64,000 nucleotides of DNA from Bacteroides zoogleoformans (GCF_002998435.1 NZ_CP027231.1:1281001-1345000); one strand, 5' to 3'. Counted from the stretch's first letter, positions 25,520 through 34,679 are shown. Program-made: numbers and translations. The notes: a model not told the origin generated them from the sequence alone.

Positions 25520-26054
25520 CATAACCATTTTGTTTTAGATAGGAAGCCATTTTTTCTTTTGCCCGCGAGAGGTGGCTTTTTACCGTTCCCGCGGGGCATC
25601 CGGTGATACCCGCAATCTTCTCGATGCTTTGGTCTTCCATGTAAAAGAGCGTGATGCAGGTGCGTTCCATTTCTTTCAGTGAAGCCAATGCGCGATAGAT
25701 GTCCATTTCTTGTCCGATGTCTTTCTGTAGCGTGCTGCACTGGGCATCCACTTGGTATGTCTCCAAATCATCCGTTTCTTTCCGGCTGCGAATATAGTCA
25801 TAAAAAACATTATAAGCAATACGATAGAGCCAGGTGGAGAAGCCGGACAGATTTTTGAATGAAGCGATGTTCGTATAAGCCTTGATGAAAGTGTCTTGCG
25901 CCAAATCGTCACTCAATTCTCGGTCGCCGCAGGTCTGGTGTAAGAAGAACCGTCGTACGGGCGATTGGTATTTCTTCACCAGCCGGTCGAAAGCTTTGGT
26001 GTTGTGAAATGCCACGACCTGTGCGACTAACGAGATGTCATCGAGTTGGTTCAT
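25509..26054 (-). CDS. ECF-type RNA polymerase sigma factor
   Basis: 181 residues. Sigma region 2 (FDRLVKKYQSPVRRFFLHQT, then SDDLAQDTFIKAYTNIASFK and FSTWLYRIAYNVFYDYIRSR) and region 4 (MERTCITLFYMEDQSIEKIA, TGCPAGTVKSHLSRAKEKM) are complete, with a short acidic linker. It is preceded by the DUF6249-like gene (ATGA stop-start overlap at 26051-26054) and followed by the candidate anti-sigma. Group and regulon cannot be told. It may direct its own operon through the promoter at 26821-26850. Confidence 0.93.
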   Translation of the reverse strand: MNQLDDISLVAQVVAFHNTKAFDRLVKKYQSPVRRFFLHQTCGDRELSDDLAQDTFIKAYTNIASFKNLSGFSTWLYRIAYNVFYDYIRSRKETDDLETYQVDAQCSTLQKDIGQEMDIYRALASLKEMERTCITLFYMEDQSIEKIAGITGCPAGTVKSHLSRAKEKMASYLKQNGYDGK

Positions 26055-26788
26055 TTCTCCTCATTCTTCTTTTCGCGGTTGCTGCTTTCGATGCCTCTGG
26101 TCTTAACGTCGCTGTTCTTGTCTTTTTCATCTCTATCTGTGCGGATGAAAGGGTGTTCTCCTTTGCTTTGCTGTGTGTAATAGATGACCAATTGTCCGAA
26201 ACCGATAAACATGATCAGTAGCCCGATGCAACCGATGGCAAAGCGGCCGGTGATGGCCCAGAGGAAGATGAACAGACCGATGCCGGTGAATATACTGCTG
26301 ATGCCTTTGGTATGGTTGTCGGTATCCGATGTCTCTTTGAAGAAGTTTCCCGGAAGTTGTTGTCCGTTGGCCAAAGCTTGTTCGGCAAGGCGGTATTTGG
26401 CTTTCCGGTTTTTGTAACGAAAGAAGAAGATGGTGAATATGATGAGCAGGGGCAATCCGAATACGAAAACGATGGCTGTTATGGCGATCAATGTTTCAGA
26501 AGCATGGCCGCTAAGGTCGAATTCATCCCAGCTCCAATTGTTATGACGTTGGCGGCTCTCATTCCGGTAGTCATCGGAGTAGGAGTTGTTTTCACCGCTT
26601 TGGCTGCTTTCATAGGTCATGATGCTGAGTGTGTCTGTTTGGGTTTCCCCATTGACCATGGTGTCTCTCAGTTCGATGACTCTTTTCGTGTTCCCTTCAC
26701 TGTCATTCTCTCTTACGATTCTGTTTTTCCCTTGTGCCAAGCTGAAAAAAGTCATGGCAAGCATTAAACCTAAAATGATACGTTTCAT
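26051..26788 (-). CDS. Exported membrane protein at the head of the sigma operon (DUF6249-like)
   Basis: 245 residues. Signal peptide (MKRIILGLMLAMTFFSLAQG), a charged extracytoplasmic domain rich in Ser/Asn (about 20-95), then hydrophobic segments at about 97-120 and 166-206 (SSIFTGIGLFIFLWAITGRF, GCIGLLIMFIGFGQLV) and a very basic tail. It resembles DUF6249 proteins seen with ECF sigma factors. Its stop overlaps the sigma start, so the two are translationally coupled. A role in sensing or regulating the sigma factor is inferred. Confidence 0.75.
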   Translation of the reverse strand: MKRIILGLMLAMTFFSLAQGKNRIVRENDSEGNTKRVIELRDTMVNGETQTDTLSIMTYESSQSGENNSYSDDYRNESRQRHNNWSWDEFDLSGHASETLIAITAIVFVFGLPLLIIFTIFFFRYKNRKAKYRLAEQALANGQQLPGNFFKETSDTDNHTKGISSIFTGIGLFIFLWAITGRFAIGCIGLLIMFIGFGQLVIYYTQQSKGEHPFIRTDRDEKDKNSDVKTRGIESSNREKKNEEK

Positions 26789-26820
26789 AAATCTATGTTT
26801 TTTATTTGTTGCTTTGTCCG

Positions 26821-26850
26821 TTAGACGAATTGTCTCCTCTATAAAGTTGC
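26821..26850 (-). promoter_or_regulatory. Candidate ECF-sigma promoter for the sigma operon
   Basis: On the minus strand GCAACTT (26850-26844) and CGTCTAA (26827-26821) are separated by 16 nt, the AACTT/CGTC pattern of classical ECF promoters. No good TAnnTTTG box overlaps it. The start codon of the first operon gene lies 33 nt downstream. Suggests autoregulation; inference only. Confidence 0.4.
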
Positions 26851-27051
26851 AAACAACAGGTACTTTTTTGCAAAAATAATTCGCTGACGCGAAAAAGACA
26901 ATAAAGCAGCCCTTGTTTTAGGTGGCTGATGTTCATGTAATTGGTGATTTTACATCAGAAAAAAGAGGTGAACGGCTATCCGTATAACGTCTCGACGCAA
27001 TGACAAGAAATAGGTATTTTCGACCACTATCTGCGGAAACAGAACCATTTG

Positions 27052-27083
27052 TTTGTGTTTTTTTGTAAATACCGCTACCTTTG
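27052..27083 (+). promoter_or_regulatory. Full Bacteroides promoter for the receptor operon
   Basis: TTTG at 27052-27055 and TACCTTTG at 27076-27083 with a 20-nt spacer, close to consensus in both boxes and spacing. Confidence 0.7.
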
Positions 27084-27105
27084 CATTTCAATTTTATAGG
27101 AAACA

Positions 27106-27441
27106 TTGAAGAAGTACAGAAATATAATGAGATGGTTCCTGCCTCTGTTGTTCATTGTTTATTGGGGAGGAATTACGCTGTTTACCCACTCGCATGTGGT
27201 GAATGGTGTGATTATTGTGCATTCCCATCCGTTCCGGGGAGAACATGAACATACCGAGATGCAGCTGGAAACCATTTTTTATTTGGCTTCTTTTGTCTCT
27301 CCTTCTCTCACTTTATGTTATACAGCCGCCTCTGTCTTCTTCGTTTTGTTGTGCGTACTTCCTGTTCTTGCAACAGAACGCATCAAATGTCGCAGGTCTC
27401 GCGGCGGCATCAGCCTGCGTGCTCCTCCTTGTCTCTTTTGA
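27106..27441 (+). CDS. Small His-rich membrane protein upstream of a TonB receptor
   Basis: 111 residues if it starts at the TTG at 27106; the ATG at 27127 would give 104. A hydrophobic segment (FLPLLFIVYWGGITLF) is followed by a histidine-rich stretch (THSHVVNGVIIVHSHPFRGE, then HEH), a second hydrophobic segment and a C-terminus SLRAPP that recurs in DUF2946-like small proteins. The His cluster suggests metal binding. Cotranscribed with the TonB receptor 138 bp downstream, which implies a part in metal or metal-complex uptake. No family name assigned with confidence. Confidence 0.65.
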   Translation: MKKYRNIMRWFLPLLFIVYWGGITLFTHSHVVNGVIIVHSHPFRGEHEHTEMQLETIFYLASFVSPSLTLCYTAASVFFVLLCVLPVLATERIKCRRSRGGISLRAPPCLF

Positions 27442-27579
27442 AACCAAAAGTCCTGAGTGCGGTGTGGCAGAAGTAAAGAACGTTTTTCCTGCTATGTCGA
27501 AATTCGTGGGCTCGTTTTTATTCGTACTTGAGAAGTAGAATATGAACACTTTTTATGAAACTATTTAATTCAGAAAACA

Positions 27580-30003
27580 ATGAAAAAATATATATGTTTT
27601 GTGATGGGGGCACTATGTCTGTTACTCTCATCCACCGTTTATGCCGAAGATTTGAAAAGTACCGATGCCAATATCGTCGGTCACGTGATTGAAAAAAACT
27701 CAGGTGAGCATTTGCCTTACATATCCGTTTCCTTGAAAGGGACTACCATTGGAACCATGACCGATGCCACCGGACATTATTTCCTGAAGAACCTGCCCGA
27801 AGGAGAATTTACGCTGCTGGTCAGTGCGGTGGGGTATAAGTCGCAGGAACATAAGGTTGTACTGAAACGCGGTAAAACCTTGGAGGAAAACTTTGAATTG
27901 GAAGAGGATATGATTGCGTTGGACGGTGTGGTTGTTTCCGCCAACCGTAACGAGACTGCCCGTCGTCTGGCACCGACGTTGGTCAAGGTGGTCACTCCGA
28001 AATTGTTTGAACTGACTAACTCACACACGCTGTCGCAAGGTCTGGTGTTTCAGCCCGGCGTACGTGTAGAGACCGACTGTCAGAATTGCGGCTATTCGCA
28101 AGTGCGCATCAACGGACTGAATGGAAAATACACCCAGATACTGATAGATTCACGCCCCATCTTCTCGGCTTTGGCAGGCGTTTACGGGCTGGAACAGATT
28201 CCCGCCAATATGATAGAGCGTGTGGAAGTGGTGCGCGGAGGAGGTTCCGCTTTGTTCGGCTCCTCGGCCATTGCGGGAACGGTGAATATCATTACGAAAG
28301 AACCTGTCCGCAATTCCGGCACGTTCTCTCACACCATTTCCAATTTCAACGGCTCCGGTTCGTTTGACAACAATACGGCGTTGAACTTTTCTCTGGTCTC
28401 CTCGGACAATAAAATGGGAGCTTACGTATATGGGCAGAACAGACATCGTTCGGCATGGGACTCTAACAGCGACGGCTTCTCCGAACTGCCCAAACTGAAA
28501 AACCAGACCATCGGCATGAATGCTTATTATAGAACAAGCACTTACTCCAAGTTGAGTCTGGAATACCACCACATGGAAGAATTCCGTCGCGGAGGAAGCG
28601 GCTTTGACTTGCCTCCCCATATCGCTGAGGATGCCGACTTGAACGGCACGGGCGAGGAGGGACTTGTGGAGCAACTGAAACACTCCATCGATGCCGGCGG
28701 ACTGAAGTTTACCGCCTTTTCCAAAGACCAAAAGCATACGTTCAGCGCATACGCCTCTGCCCAGCATATTGCGCGCGACAGCTATTATAGCGCCTACGGC
28801 ATGACGACCGACTTTACCGGAGTGTTGGGTGCCCAATACATCTATCGTTTCGACAAATGCTTGTTTATGCCTTCCGACCTGACGGGTGGCGTGGAGTTTA
28901 ATCACGACAACCTGCACGACAAGGCAACGGACAGGCAGAAATACCGCAATGCCGCTTTGAAGGAAGACCCCAATGCGACGGGCGACCGACTGAAGCAACT
29001 GATAGCCAAATATACACCTGCTCCGTTGAATCAGATTGTCAACATTGCAAGCGCCTACGTGCAGAACGAATGGAAAAATGAGCAGTGGAGCTTTTTGATT
29101 GGCGGTCGCATAGACAAGAACAGCATCATGGACAAAGCTATCTTCAGTCCTCGTGCCAATATCCGCTACAATCCCAGTCAGGATGTGAATATCCGTTTAA
29201 GTTATGCCGAAGGTTTCCGTGCGCCGCAGGCTTTCGATGAAGATTTGCACATCAGCAACGTGGGCGGAGAATTGGTATCCATCGTACGCGCCAAAGGGCT
29301 GAAGGAAGAACGCTCGCGCAGTGTCAACGCTTCGGTGGACTGGTATCATTATTTCGGAGACTTTCAGGCAAACCTATTGGTGGAAGGGTTCTATACCAGA
29401 CTTATCGACCCGTTTTTCCTGACACCTCCGGTAGATGACCCGAAGGGCAGCAACTATCTGATACGAACCCGTATTAACGGTCCCGGTGCAAAAGTGTACG
29501 GAGGCACACTGGAGGGCAAGATTGCTTATCGTGACAAGGTGCAGATGCAGGCAGGGCTGACCTTGCAGCGCAGCCTTTACGATTCGCCCGTGGAATGGAG
29601 TGAAGATAAAGAACATCTGTCAGAGGCTGCACGCCGCAGCGACAAAATGCTCCGTACTCCCGATGTATATGGATACTTTACTGCCACGTATACCCCCGCA
29701 AAGGCTTTCTCAATAGCTCTGAACGGAAACTATACCGGACGGATGTATGTGCCTCATTTGCTGTCGGAGGTAAACGAAACGGCAGATGTATTGGTGAAGA
29801 GTCCGAGTTTCTTTGAGTTGGGAGCTAAACTGGCATACGATATCGACTTTTCCGGTATCTGTTTACAGCTTAATGCGGGCATGCAGAATATCTTCAATTC
29901 CTATCAAAAGGATTTTGATAAAGGGGCAAGCCGCGATTCCGGTTACATTTATGGTCCGGGCACTCCACGCACTTACTTTGCAGGATTGAAACTGAGCTTT
30001 TAA
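27580..30003 (+). CDS. TonB-dependent outer-membrane receptor
   Basis: 807 residues. Signal peptide (1-22), a carboxypeptidase-regulatory-like domain (about 32-112: IVGHVIEKNSGEHLPYISVS), a plug domain (about 120-240, with VRINGLNGKYTQILIDSRPI and RVEVVRGGGSALFGSSAIAG) and a beta-barrel ending YFAGLKLSF. A CxxC pair in the plug (DCQNCGYSQVRING) is unusual in general but known in a Bacteroidetes receptor subset. No SusD-like partner is present, so a metal, heme or cobalamin-type ligand is more likely than a glycan. It works with TonB-ExbBD. The His-rich protein upstream supports a metal link. Confidence 0.9.
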   Translation: MKKYICFVMGALCLLLSSTVYAEDLKSTDANIVGHVIEKNSGEHLPYISVSLKGTTIGTMTDATGHYFLKNLPEGEFTLLVSAVGYKSQEHKVVLKRGKTLEENFELEEDMIALDGVVVSANRNETARRLAPTLVKVVTPKLFELTNSHTLSQGLVFQPGVRVETDCQNCGYSQVRINGLNGKYTQILIDSRPIFSALAGVYGLEQIPANMIERVEVVRGGGSALFGSSAIAGTVNIITKEPVRNSGTFSHTISNFNGSGSFDNNTALNFSLVSSDNKMGAYVYGQNRHRSAWDSNSDGFSELPKLKNQTIGMNAYYRTSTYSKLSLEYHHMEEFRRGGSGFDLPPHIAEDADLNGTGEEGLVEQLKHSIDAGGLKFTAFSKDQKHTFSAYASAQHIARDSYYSAYGMTTDFTGVLGAQYIYRFDKCLFMPSDLTGGVEFNHDNLHDKATDRQKYRNAALKEDPNATGDRLKQLIAKYTPAPLNQIVNIASAYVQNEWKNEQWSFLIGGRIDKNSIMDKAIFSPRANIRYNPSQDVNIRLSYAEGFRAPQAFDEDLHISNVGGELVSIVRAKGLKEERSRSVNASVDWYHYFGDFQANLLVEGFYTRLIDPFFLTPPVDDPKGSNYLIRTRINGPGAKVYGGTLEGKIAYRDKVQMQAGLTLQRSLYDSPVEWSEDKEHLSEAARRSDKMLRTPDVYGYFTATYTPAKAFSIALNGNYTGRMYVPHLLSEVNETADVLVKSPSFFELGAKLAYDIDFSGICLQLNAGMQNIFNSYQKDFDKGASRDSGYIYGPGTPRTYFAGLKLSF

Positions 30004-30091
30004 CCACTCTTAGAAAAGCTGCTTAATTGTTAAATAAGGTTAATAATTGGAGAAAAAAGAAGAATTTTCATGTTGTATAACATAAATCTTA

Positions 30092-30172
30092 TACCTTTGC
30101 ACTGTGTTTTTCATGGTATTAGATTTAAGGTTAATGAAGGTTGGCTGTCTGGGATAGATAGCCTTCTTTTTT
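30092..30172 (+). ncRNA. Candidate small RNA with its own promoter and terminator
   Basis: TACCTTTG at 30092-30099 predicts a start near 30106. The transcript would contain the segment ggtattagatttaaggttaa and end in a hairpin, GGCTGTCT (30143-30150) with AGATAGCC (30156-30163), followed by a T-run at 30167-30173. The block resembles a short element I recall from many Bacteroides intergenic regions. It lies after the receptor gene and ends about 120 nt before the broken MFS gene, so it is not simply a leader. No open frame of note. Confidence 0.5.
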
Positions 30173-30209
30173 TATTATTTTCCCACTTCTTCCTTTCCAA
30201 GAAAATCCC

Positions 30210-30217
30210 TACATTTG
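30210..30217 (+). promoter_or_regulatory. -7 box for the MFS gene
   Basis: TACATTTG, 75 nt before the ATG at 30292. Confidence 0.5.
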
Positions 30218-30291
30218 CGGTGTATATAACCAAGAAAACTATTTTGATTTCATTTTGGTCTCTTAGAAAAACACATAATTAAAGAAAAAAT

Positions 30292-31552
30292 ATGAACTAT
30301 AAAGAACGCTTAATTATCATGAACTTCCTGCAGTTTGCTGTGTGGGGAGCTTATCTTACATCTATGGGCAGCTATCTGGTGAATGTAGGGCTGGCCGGCC
30401 ATATCGGTATGTTCTACGCCATGCAAGGCATCGTTTCACTCTTCATGCCTGCCATTCTGGGCATCATTGCCGACCGTTGGATACCGGCACAGAAATTGCT
30501 TAGCCTCAGCCATTTCATTGCCGCCCTATTTGGGACTTACGGGTTATTATGGCATGAGCGCAGGCACAGATGCGGATTTCGGCATTCTCTTCACTTTCTA
30601 TTCTATAAGCGTGGCTTTCTATATGCCCACTCTTGCACTCTCCAATTCAGTGGCCTATACTGCGTTGGACAAAGCCGGCTTGGACACCATCAAGACTTTC
30701 CCTCCTATCCGCATTTTCGGCACTATCGGATTCATCTGTTCCATGTGGATGGTAGATTTGCTGGGGCTTCAAAACAATTACGGGCAATTCTTAGCCTGCG
30801 CCCTCATCGGAATGGTATATAGTATTTATGCTCTGACTCTGCCCGCTTGCCCCATCAGCAAAGGCGAACAAACAAAATCTCTGGTGGAAGCTTTGGGTTT
30901 ACGTGCGTTTACGTTGTTCAAGCAGAAAAAAATGGCCCTTTTCTTCATTTTCTCCATGCTTTTAGGCGTATCACTTCAAATAACCAATGGCTTTGCCAAT
31001 CCATATATCAGCAGTTTTGGAAACATCCCCGAGTATGCCGACACTTTCGGTGTGCAGCATGCCAACATACTGATTTCCCTGTCACAAATCTCCGAGACAC
31101 TCTGTATTCTGTTGATTCCTTTCTTCCTGAAACGTTTCGGCATCAAGCAGGTAATGCTCATTGCCATGCTGGCATGGGTACTTCGATTTGCCCTATTCGG
31201 TAGCGGGAATCCCGGTGGTGGTGTATGGATGTTCGTGCTCTCTATGATAGTCTATGGAGTGGCGTTCGACTTCTTTAATATTTCCGGCTCCTTGTTTGTG
31301 GACAGAGAAACCGACAAGAATATTCGTTCCAGTGCACAAGGATTGTTCGTCATCATGACAAACGGCTTTGGCGCTACCATAGGTACGCTGGGAGCACAGG
31401 CTGTTGTCAATTATTTCGTTGATTTCAACAACGCGGCGCCACAGATAGCACAGTGGCAATCTGCCTGGTACACTTTTGCCCTTTACGCATTGGTGGTAGC
31501 TGTGATTTTCTCACTTGTCTTTAAATACAAACACCGACCTGAGAGCAAATAA
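30292..31552 (+). pseudogene. NupG-like MFS nucleoside transporter with a one-base frameshift
   Basis: The N-terminal part reads MNYKERLIIMNFLQFAVWGA through DRWIPAQKLLSLSHFIAAL in one frame; the rest, from LGLTGYYGMSAG to the C-terminus, continues in the next frame. The break lies at the TTT at 30529-30531: with TT instead of TTT the frame joins as AALLGLTGYYG and gives about 419 residues, normal for the nucleoside:H+ symporter (NupG-like) family. Twelve hydrophobic helices are visible across both frames, including VVNYFVDFNNAAPQ before the last ones. Either a real recent mutation, a phase-variable tract or a sequencing error. Both halves keep good coding character. Confidence 0.85.
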
Positions 31553-31573
31553 AGAATAAGGATTTATAGCCCT

Positions 31574-32155
31574 ATGAATAAGAAAAAGATAGAACTGCAA
31601 GTGCAGAACATTTCCAACAGTCAGGAACAGGCAGGTGCTTATGCCATGGTTTTGGGTGAAGTGGGAGGCGACAGACAGCTCCCGGTCATTATCGGTGCTT
31701 CCGAAGCCCAAGCCATGCTTATCGAACTAAAAAAGATACTCCCTCCTCGTCCGATGACCCACAACCTGTTCGCCTCCGTGCTCGAGACGTTAGGCGTAAA
31801 ATTGTTGCGTATCCTTATCTATAAAGCAGAAAACGGCATTTTTTGTTCTTACCTTTACCTGAAGGCTGAAGAAACGATTCTCCGCGTTGATGCCCGTACC
31901 AGCGATGCCGTGACTTTGGCTTTACGCATGAATGCCCCTATCTTTATCTACGAAGACATTCTGGAAGCAGAGAGTCTGAAAACCGGAGGGCAAGCAGCCG
32001 ATCCTACAGCAAGCAGTCATCCTGACAAAGAAAAGTTTTTACAGGAAGATTCGCTTGAGATGCTGAAAGAAGCACTGCAAAAAGCCATCGAAGATGAGAA
32101 TTATGAGCGCGCAGCCTTTTTGAGAGACCAAATCAGAAACTTGGAGAAAGAATAA
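31574..32155 (+). CDS. Bifunctional nuclease family protein (DUF151 plus UvrB/C motif)
   Basis: 193 residues. The BFN/DUF151 domain spans about 1-135 (ELQVQNISNSQEQAGAYAMV, VIIGASEAQAMLIELKKI, RTSDAVTLALRMNAPIFIYE). The last 35 residues form a UvrB/UvrC-type helical hairpin (EALQKAIEDENYERAAFLRD). BFN proteins are reported as RNase/DNases in plants; the bacterial role is unclear. Followed by rsmE after 11 bp, probably co-transcribed. Confidence 0.88.
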   Translation: MNKKKIELQVQNISNSQEQAGAYAMVLGEVGGDRQLPVIIGASEAQAMLIELKKILPPRPMTHNLFASVLETLGVKLLRILIYKAENGIFCSYLYLKAEETILRVDARTSDAVTLALRMNAPIFIYEDILEAESLKTGGQAADPTASSHPDKEKFLQEDSLEMLKEALQKAIEDENYERAAFLRDQIRNLEKE

Positions 32156-32166
32156 AATAAAAAGCC

Positions 32167-32868
32167 ATGCATGTCTTCTATACACCTGACATACGAACTT
32201 GCGCGGAACTTCCTGAGGAAGAAGCCACACATGCCATACGCGTATTGCGCCTGCAAGCCGGAGACAAGGTGACTTTGACGGACGGAAAAGGGAATTTCTA
32301 TTGTGCCGAAATCACTATCGCTACTCACAAACGTTGTCTTGTCCATATTCTGGAAACTCTCCCTCAACCTCCTTTATGGGAGGGGCATCTCCACATAGCC
32401 ATGGCCCCCACCAAGAATATGGATCGCACGGAATGGTTTGCCGAGAAAGCCACCGAGATAGGATTTGACGAACTGACATTCCTTAATTGCCGCTTTTCCG
32501 AACGGAAGATCATCAAAACAGAGCGTATTTCCAAAATACTCATCTCTGCCATCAAGCAATCACTCAAAGCACGCCTGCCCCGCCTGAACGAAATGACCGA
32601 CTTCAAGAAATTCGTGGCGCAGCCTTTTGAGGGGCAAAAGTTCATAGCCCATTGCTACGAAGGCGAGAAACCGTTGCTGAAAGAGGTGCTGACTCCCGGC
32701 CTCGATGTTGTAATCCTTATCGGTCCCGAAGGAGATTTCAGTGAAGAAGAAGTGCAGATAGCCGAAGCATATGGTTTCCGTCCTGTCAGTCTGGGGAAAT
32801 CACGCCTGCGCACAGAGACGGCAGCCCTTGTGGCATGCCACCTGCTAAACTTACAAAACCAACGATAG
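32167..32868 (+). CDS. rsmE: 16S rRNA m3U1498 methyltransferase
   Basis: 233 residues. SPOUT-class methyltransferase: an N-terminal PUA-like domain (MHVFYTPDIRTCAELPEEEA, VLRLQAGDKVTLTDGKG) and a C-terminal trefoil-knot domain (MAPTKNMDRTEWFAEKATEI, LIGPEGDFSEEEV, SLGKSRLRTETAALVACHLL). The knot motifs bind SAM. It methylates U1498 of 16S rRNA in the decoding centre. Ends 5 bp before the next start. Confidence 0.94.
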   Translation: MHVFYTPDIRTCAELPEEEATHAIRVLRLQAGDKVTLTDGKGNFYCAEITIATHKRCLVHILETLPQPPLWEGHLHIAMAPTKNMDRTEWFAEKATEIGFDELTFLNCRFSERKIIKTERISKILISAIKQSLKARLPRLNEMTDFKKFVAQPFEGQKFIAHCYEGEKPLLKEVLTPGLDVVILIGPEGDFSEEEVQIAEAYGFRPVSLGKSRLRTETAALVACHLLNLQNQR

Positions 32869-32873
32869 TACGT

Positions 32874-33971
32874 ATGAAAAAGAATTTATTATTCCGGTTG
32901 TTACCCCTTTTGACACTGGTGTTCATACTCTGCGCATGCAGTAAAACCGAAAAAACGGAATATACCCACGCCATCCCTGCCAATGCGACCGAAGTGGCTG
33001 CCATCGACATGAAAGCCATTGTAGAGAAAGCGGGATTAAACACTCCCGCCAATCGGGAAATGTGGCAGAAACTCTTCAGTCTGCTGCTTGATGGTAGTAA
33101 TCCTGCACTTTTCAAACAGTTGGAGGCCATAGCAGAACATCCAGAGGAAATGGGAATAGACTGGAATGCACCAATATTCGCATTCAAAGCAGTTTCACTG
33201 CACAGCATGGTTGCCACCATCAAAGTGGACGACCTGAAGAAATTGGAGGTTCTGATTAAGACACTTGCCGAGAAGAATTTCTGTAACGCTCCTGTCAAGG
33301 CGGACGGATATTACACGACCAACATTGGAGAAGCAGGCATACAACTGGCTTTTAATGACGGCACATTGCTAGTTGTCTATGGTGGAAGCGCTGCACGGCT
33401 AAAGAAATTATCGGCAGCCGTCACTGCTTTGATGAAGCAGCCCGCCGATAAAAGTATACATGCCAATCCTTTCTTCGCACCTATGATGAAACAAAAAGGA
33501 GACATACGCCTGCTTGCTACTCCCGACACCCTGCCTTTTGACATACGCGGTGTGCTGAACTGGCCGCAAGGCACGCAACTCTACGGTTATCTGCTGTTTG
33601 AGAACGGAAGAATATATGCTTGCCTGCAACGTGCCGGTTTCAACGGAGAAACCCGTGAAAGCAATCAACCCTTTCATCCCCGGAACACGAGAGAACTGCA
33701 ATTGGCGATGGCACAAATGATGCAGGGTGTACCTTTCAACATAGAACTGACTAAAGAGGAACTGCTGACCGTGACCAATCTGCGAGCCCTCATGGTATTC
33801 GCAGCCGATGAGCCTGAAGTTCAGACCCTCTATCAACTTATCAACAAAATTGATGTATTGAATGCACGGGGCGACAGCAACCGTACCACCTTCACCGTTG
33901 TTTTGCAGGACAAAAAAAACAACTCCTTAAAGCAGCTCGCTGATTTTGGCAAACAATTCATAGGGTTGTGA
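32874..33971 (+). CDS. DUF4836-like lipoprotein
   Basis: 365 residues from the ATG at 32874 (MKKNLLFRLLPLLTL); the longer frame overlapping rsmE is rejected. Lipobox near FILCACS. The mature part opens with YTHAIPANATEVAAIDMKAI, typical of DUF4836 proteins, which are otherwise often longer (around 500 residues). It ends in a DVLNARGDSNRTTFTVVLQD strand and a helix. Surface or periplasmic lipoprotein of unknown role. It may be co-transcribed with rsmE and the ABC genes, but the 29-bp gap to the latter proves little. Confidence 0.72.
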   Translation: MKKNLLFRLLPLLTLVFILCACSKTEKTEYTHAIPANATEVAAIDMKAIVEKAGLNTPANREMWQKLFSLLLDGSNPALFKQLEAIAEHPEEMGIDWNAPIFAFKAVSLHSMVATIKVDDLKKLEVLIKTLAEKNFCNAPVKADGYYTTNIGEAGIQLAFNDGTLLVVYGGSAARLKKLSAAVTALMKQPADKSIHANPFFAPMMKQKGDIRLLATPDTLPFDIRGVLNWPQGTQLYGYLLFENGRIYACLQRAGFNGETRESNQPFHPRNTRELQLAMAQMMQGVPFNIELTKEELLTVTNLRALMVFAADEPEVQTLYQLINKIDVLNARGDSNRTTFTVVLQDKKNNSLKQLADFGKQFIGL

Positions 33972-34000
33972 TTGTAATGACCAACGAATAAGATAGAAAC

Positions 34001-34645
34001 ATGAACAGTATCCGCTTACAGAAAACACTCCCCACTGTATTTGCCGACCGCAACGCCATCACTTCGGATATATGGCACCGAGACATTACGTTCGACAAAG
34101 GGAAACGATATTTGATAGAAGCAGCCTCCGGCACCGGTAAATCATCGCTATGCAGCTACCTATACGGATATCGTCACGACTATCAAGGCATCATCAATTT
34201 TGACGGGCAGAATATACGCTCTCTTTCTGTTGACGGGTGGGTGGATATCCGCAAACAATCGCTCAGCATCCTCTTTCAGGAACTGCGCCTTTTTCCGGAG
34301 CTCTCTGCACTTGAGAACGTACAATTAAAGAACCGACTCACCGATTATAAAAAGAAGAAGGATATCCTTGCCCTCTTCGAACAACTCGGAATTGCCGACA
34401 AAGGAAACGAAAAAGTAGGAAAACTCTCTTTCGGCCAGCAACAAAGAGTAGCTTTCGTCCGTTGCCTCTGCCAACCTTTCGACTTCATCTTTCTGGACGA
34501 ACCGGTCAGCCATTTGGACGATGAGAACGGAGCCGTCATGAGCCGCATCCTTTCGGACGAAGCAGAAAGGCAAGGAGCGGGCATTCTGATAACTTCTATC
34601 GGGAAACACTTAAGGATGGAATATGACCACGTATTCAAATTATGA
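34001..34645 (+). CDS. ABC transporter ATP-binding protein
   Basis: 214 residues, one ABC domain. Walker A ASGTGKSSL at 42-50, Q-loop SILFQELRLFPELSALENVQ, signature KLSFGQQQRV, Walker B FIFLDEPVSHLD, switch-region ITSIGKHL in place of the usual His. The Q-loop and signature resemble LolD/MacB-type exporters. The missing H-loop His (TSIGKHL, normally TxxHD) is noted. It pairs with the permease gene 34 bp downstream. Confidence 0.88.
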   Translation: MNSIRLQKTLPTVFADRNAITSDIWHRDITFDKGKRYLIEAASGTGKSSLCSYLYGYRHDYQGIINFDGQNIRSLSVDGWVDIRKQSLSILFQELRLFPELSALENVQLKNRLTDYKKKKDILALFEQLGIADKGNEKVGKLSFGQQQRVAFVRCLCQPFDFIFLDEPVSHLDDENGAVMSRILSDEAERQGAGILITSIGKHLRMEYDHVFKL

Positions 34646-34679
34646 TATCTTCCACCTTCCATTTTCAATTTAAAAGGGT

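Larger units (their letters stand above)
26789..27105. other. Divergent intergenic region
   Basis: No gene seen. It holds the candidate ECF promoter for the leftward sigma operon and the housekeeping-type promoter at 27052-27083 for the rightward receptor operon. Confidence 0.6.

Noticed and set aside
27215..27538. Alternative-frame hydrophobic open frame overlapping the His-rich small protein
   Set aside because: Starts inside the first gene and has no promoter; hydrophobicity is a frame effect. The His-rich frame ends in the family-like SLRAPP.
28150..28998. Minus-strand open frame inside the TonB receptor gene
   Set aside because: Antisense to a well supported receptor; no family features.
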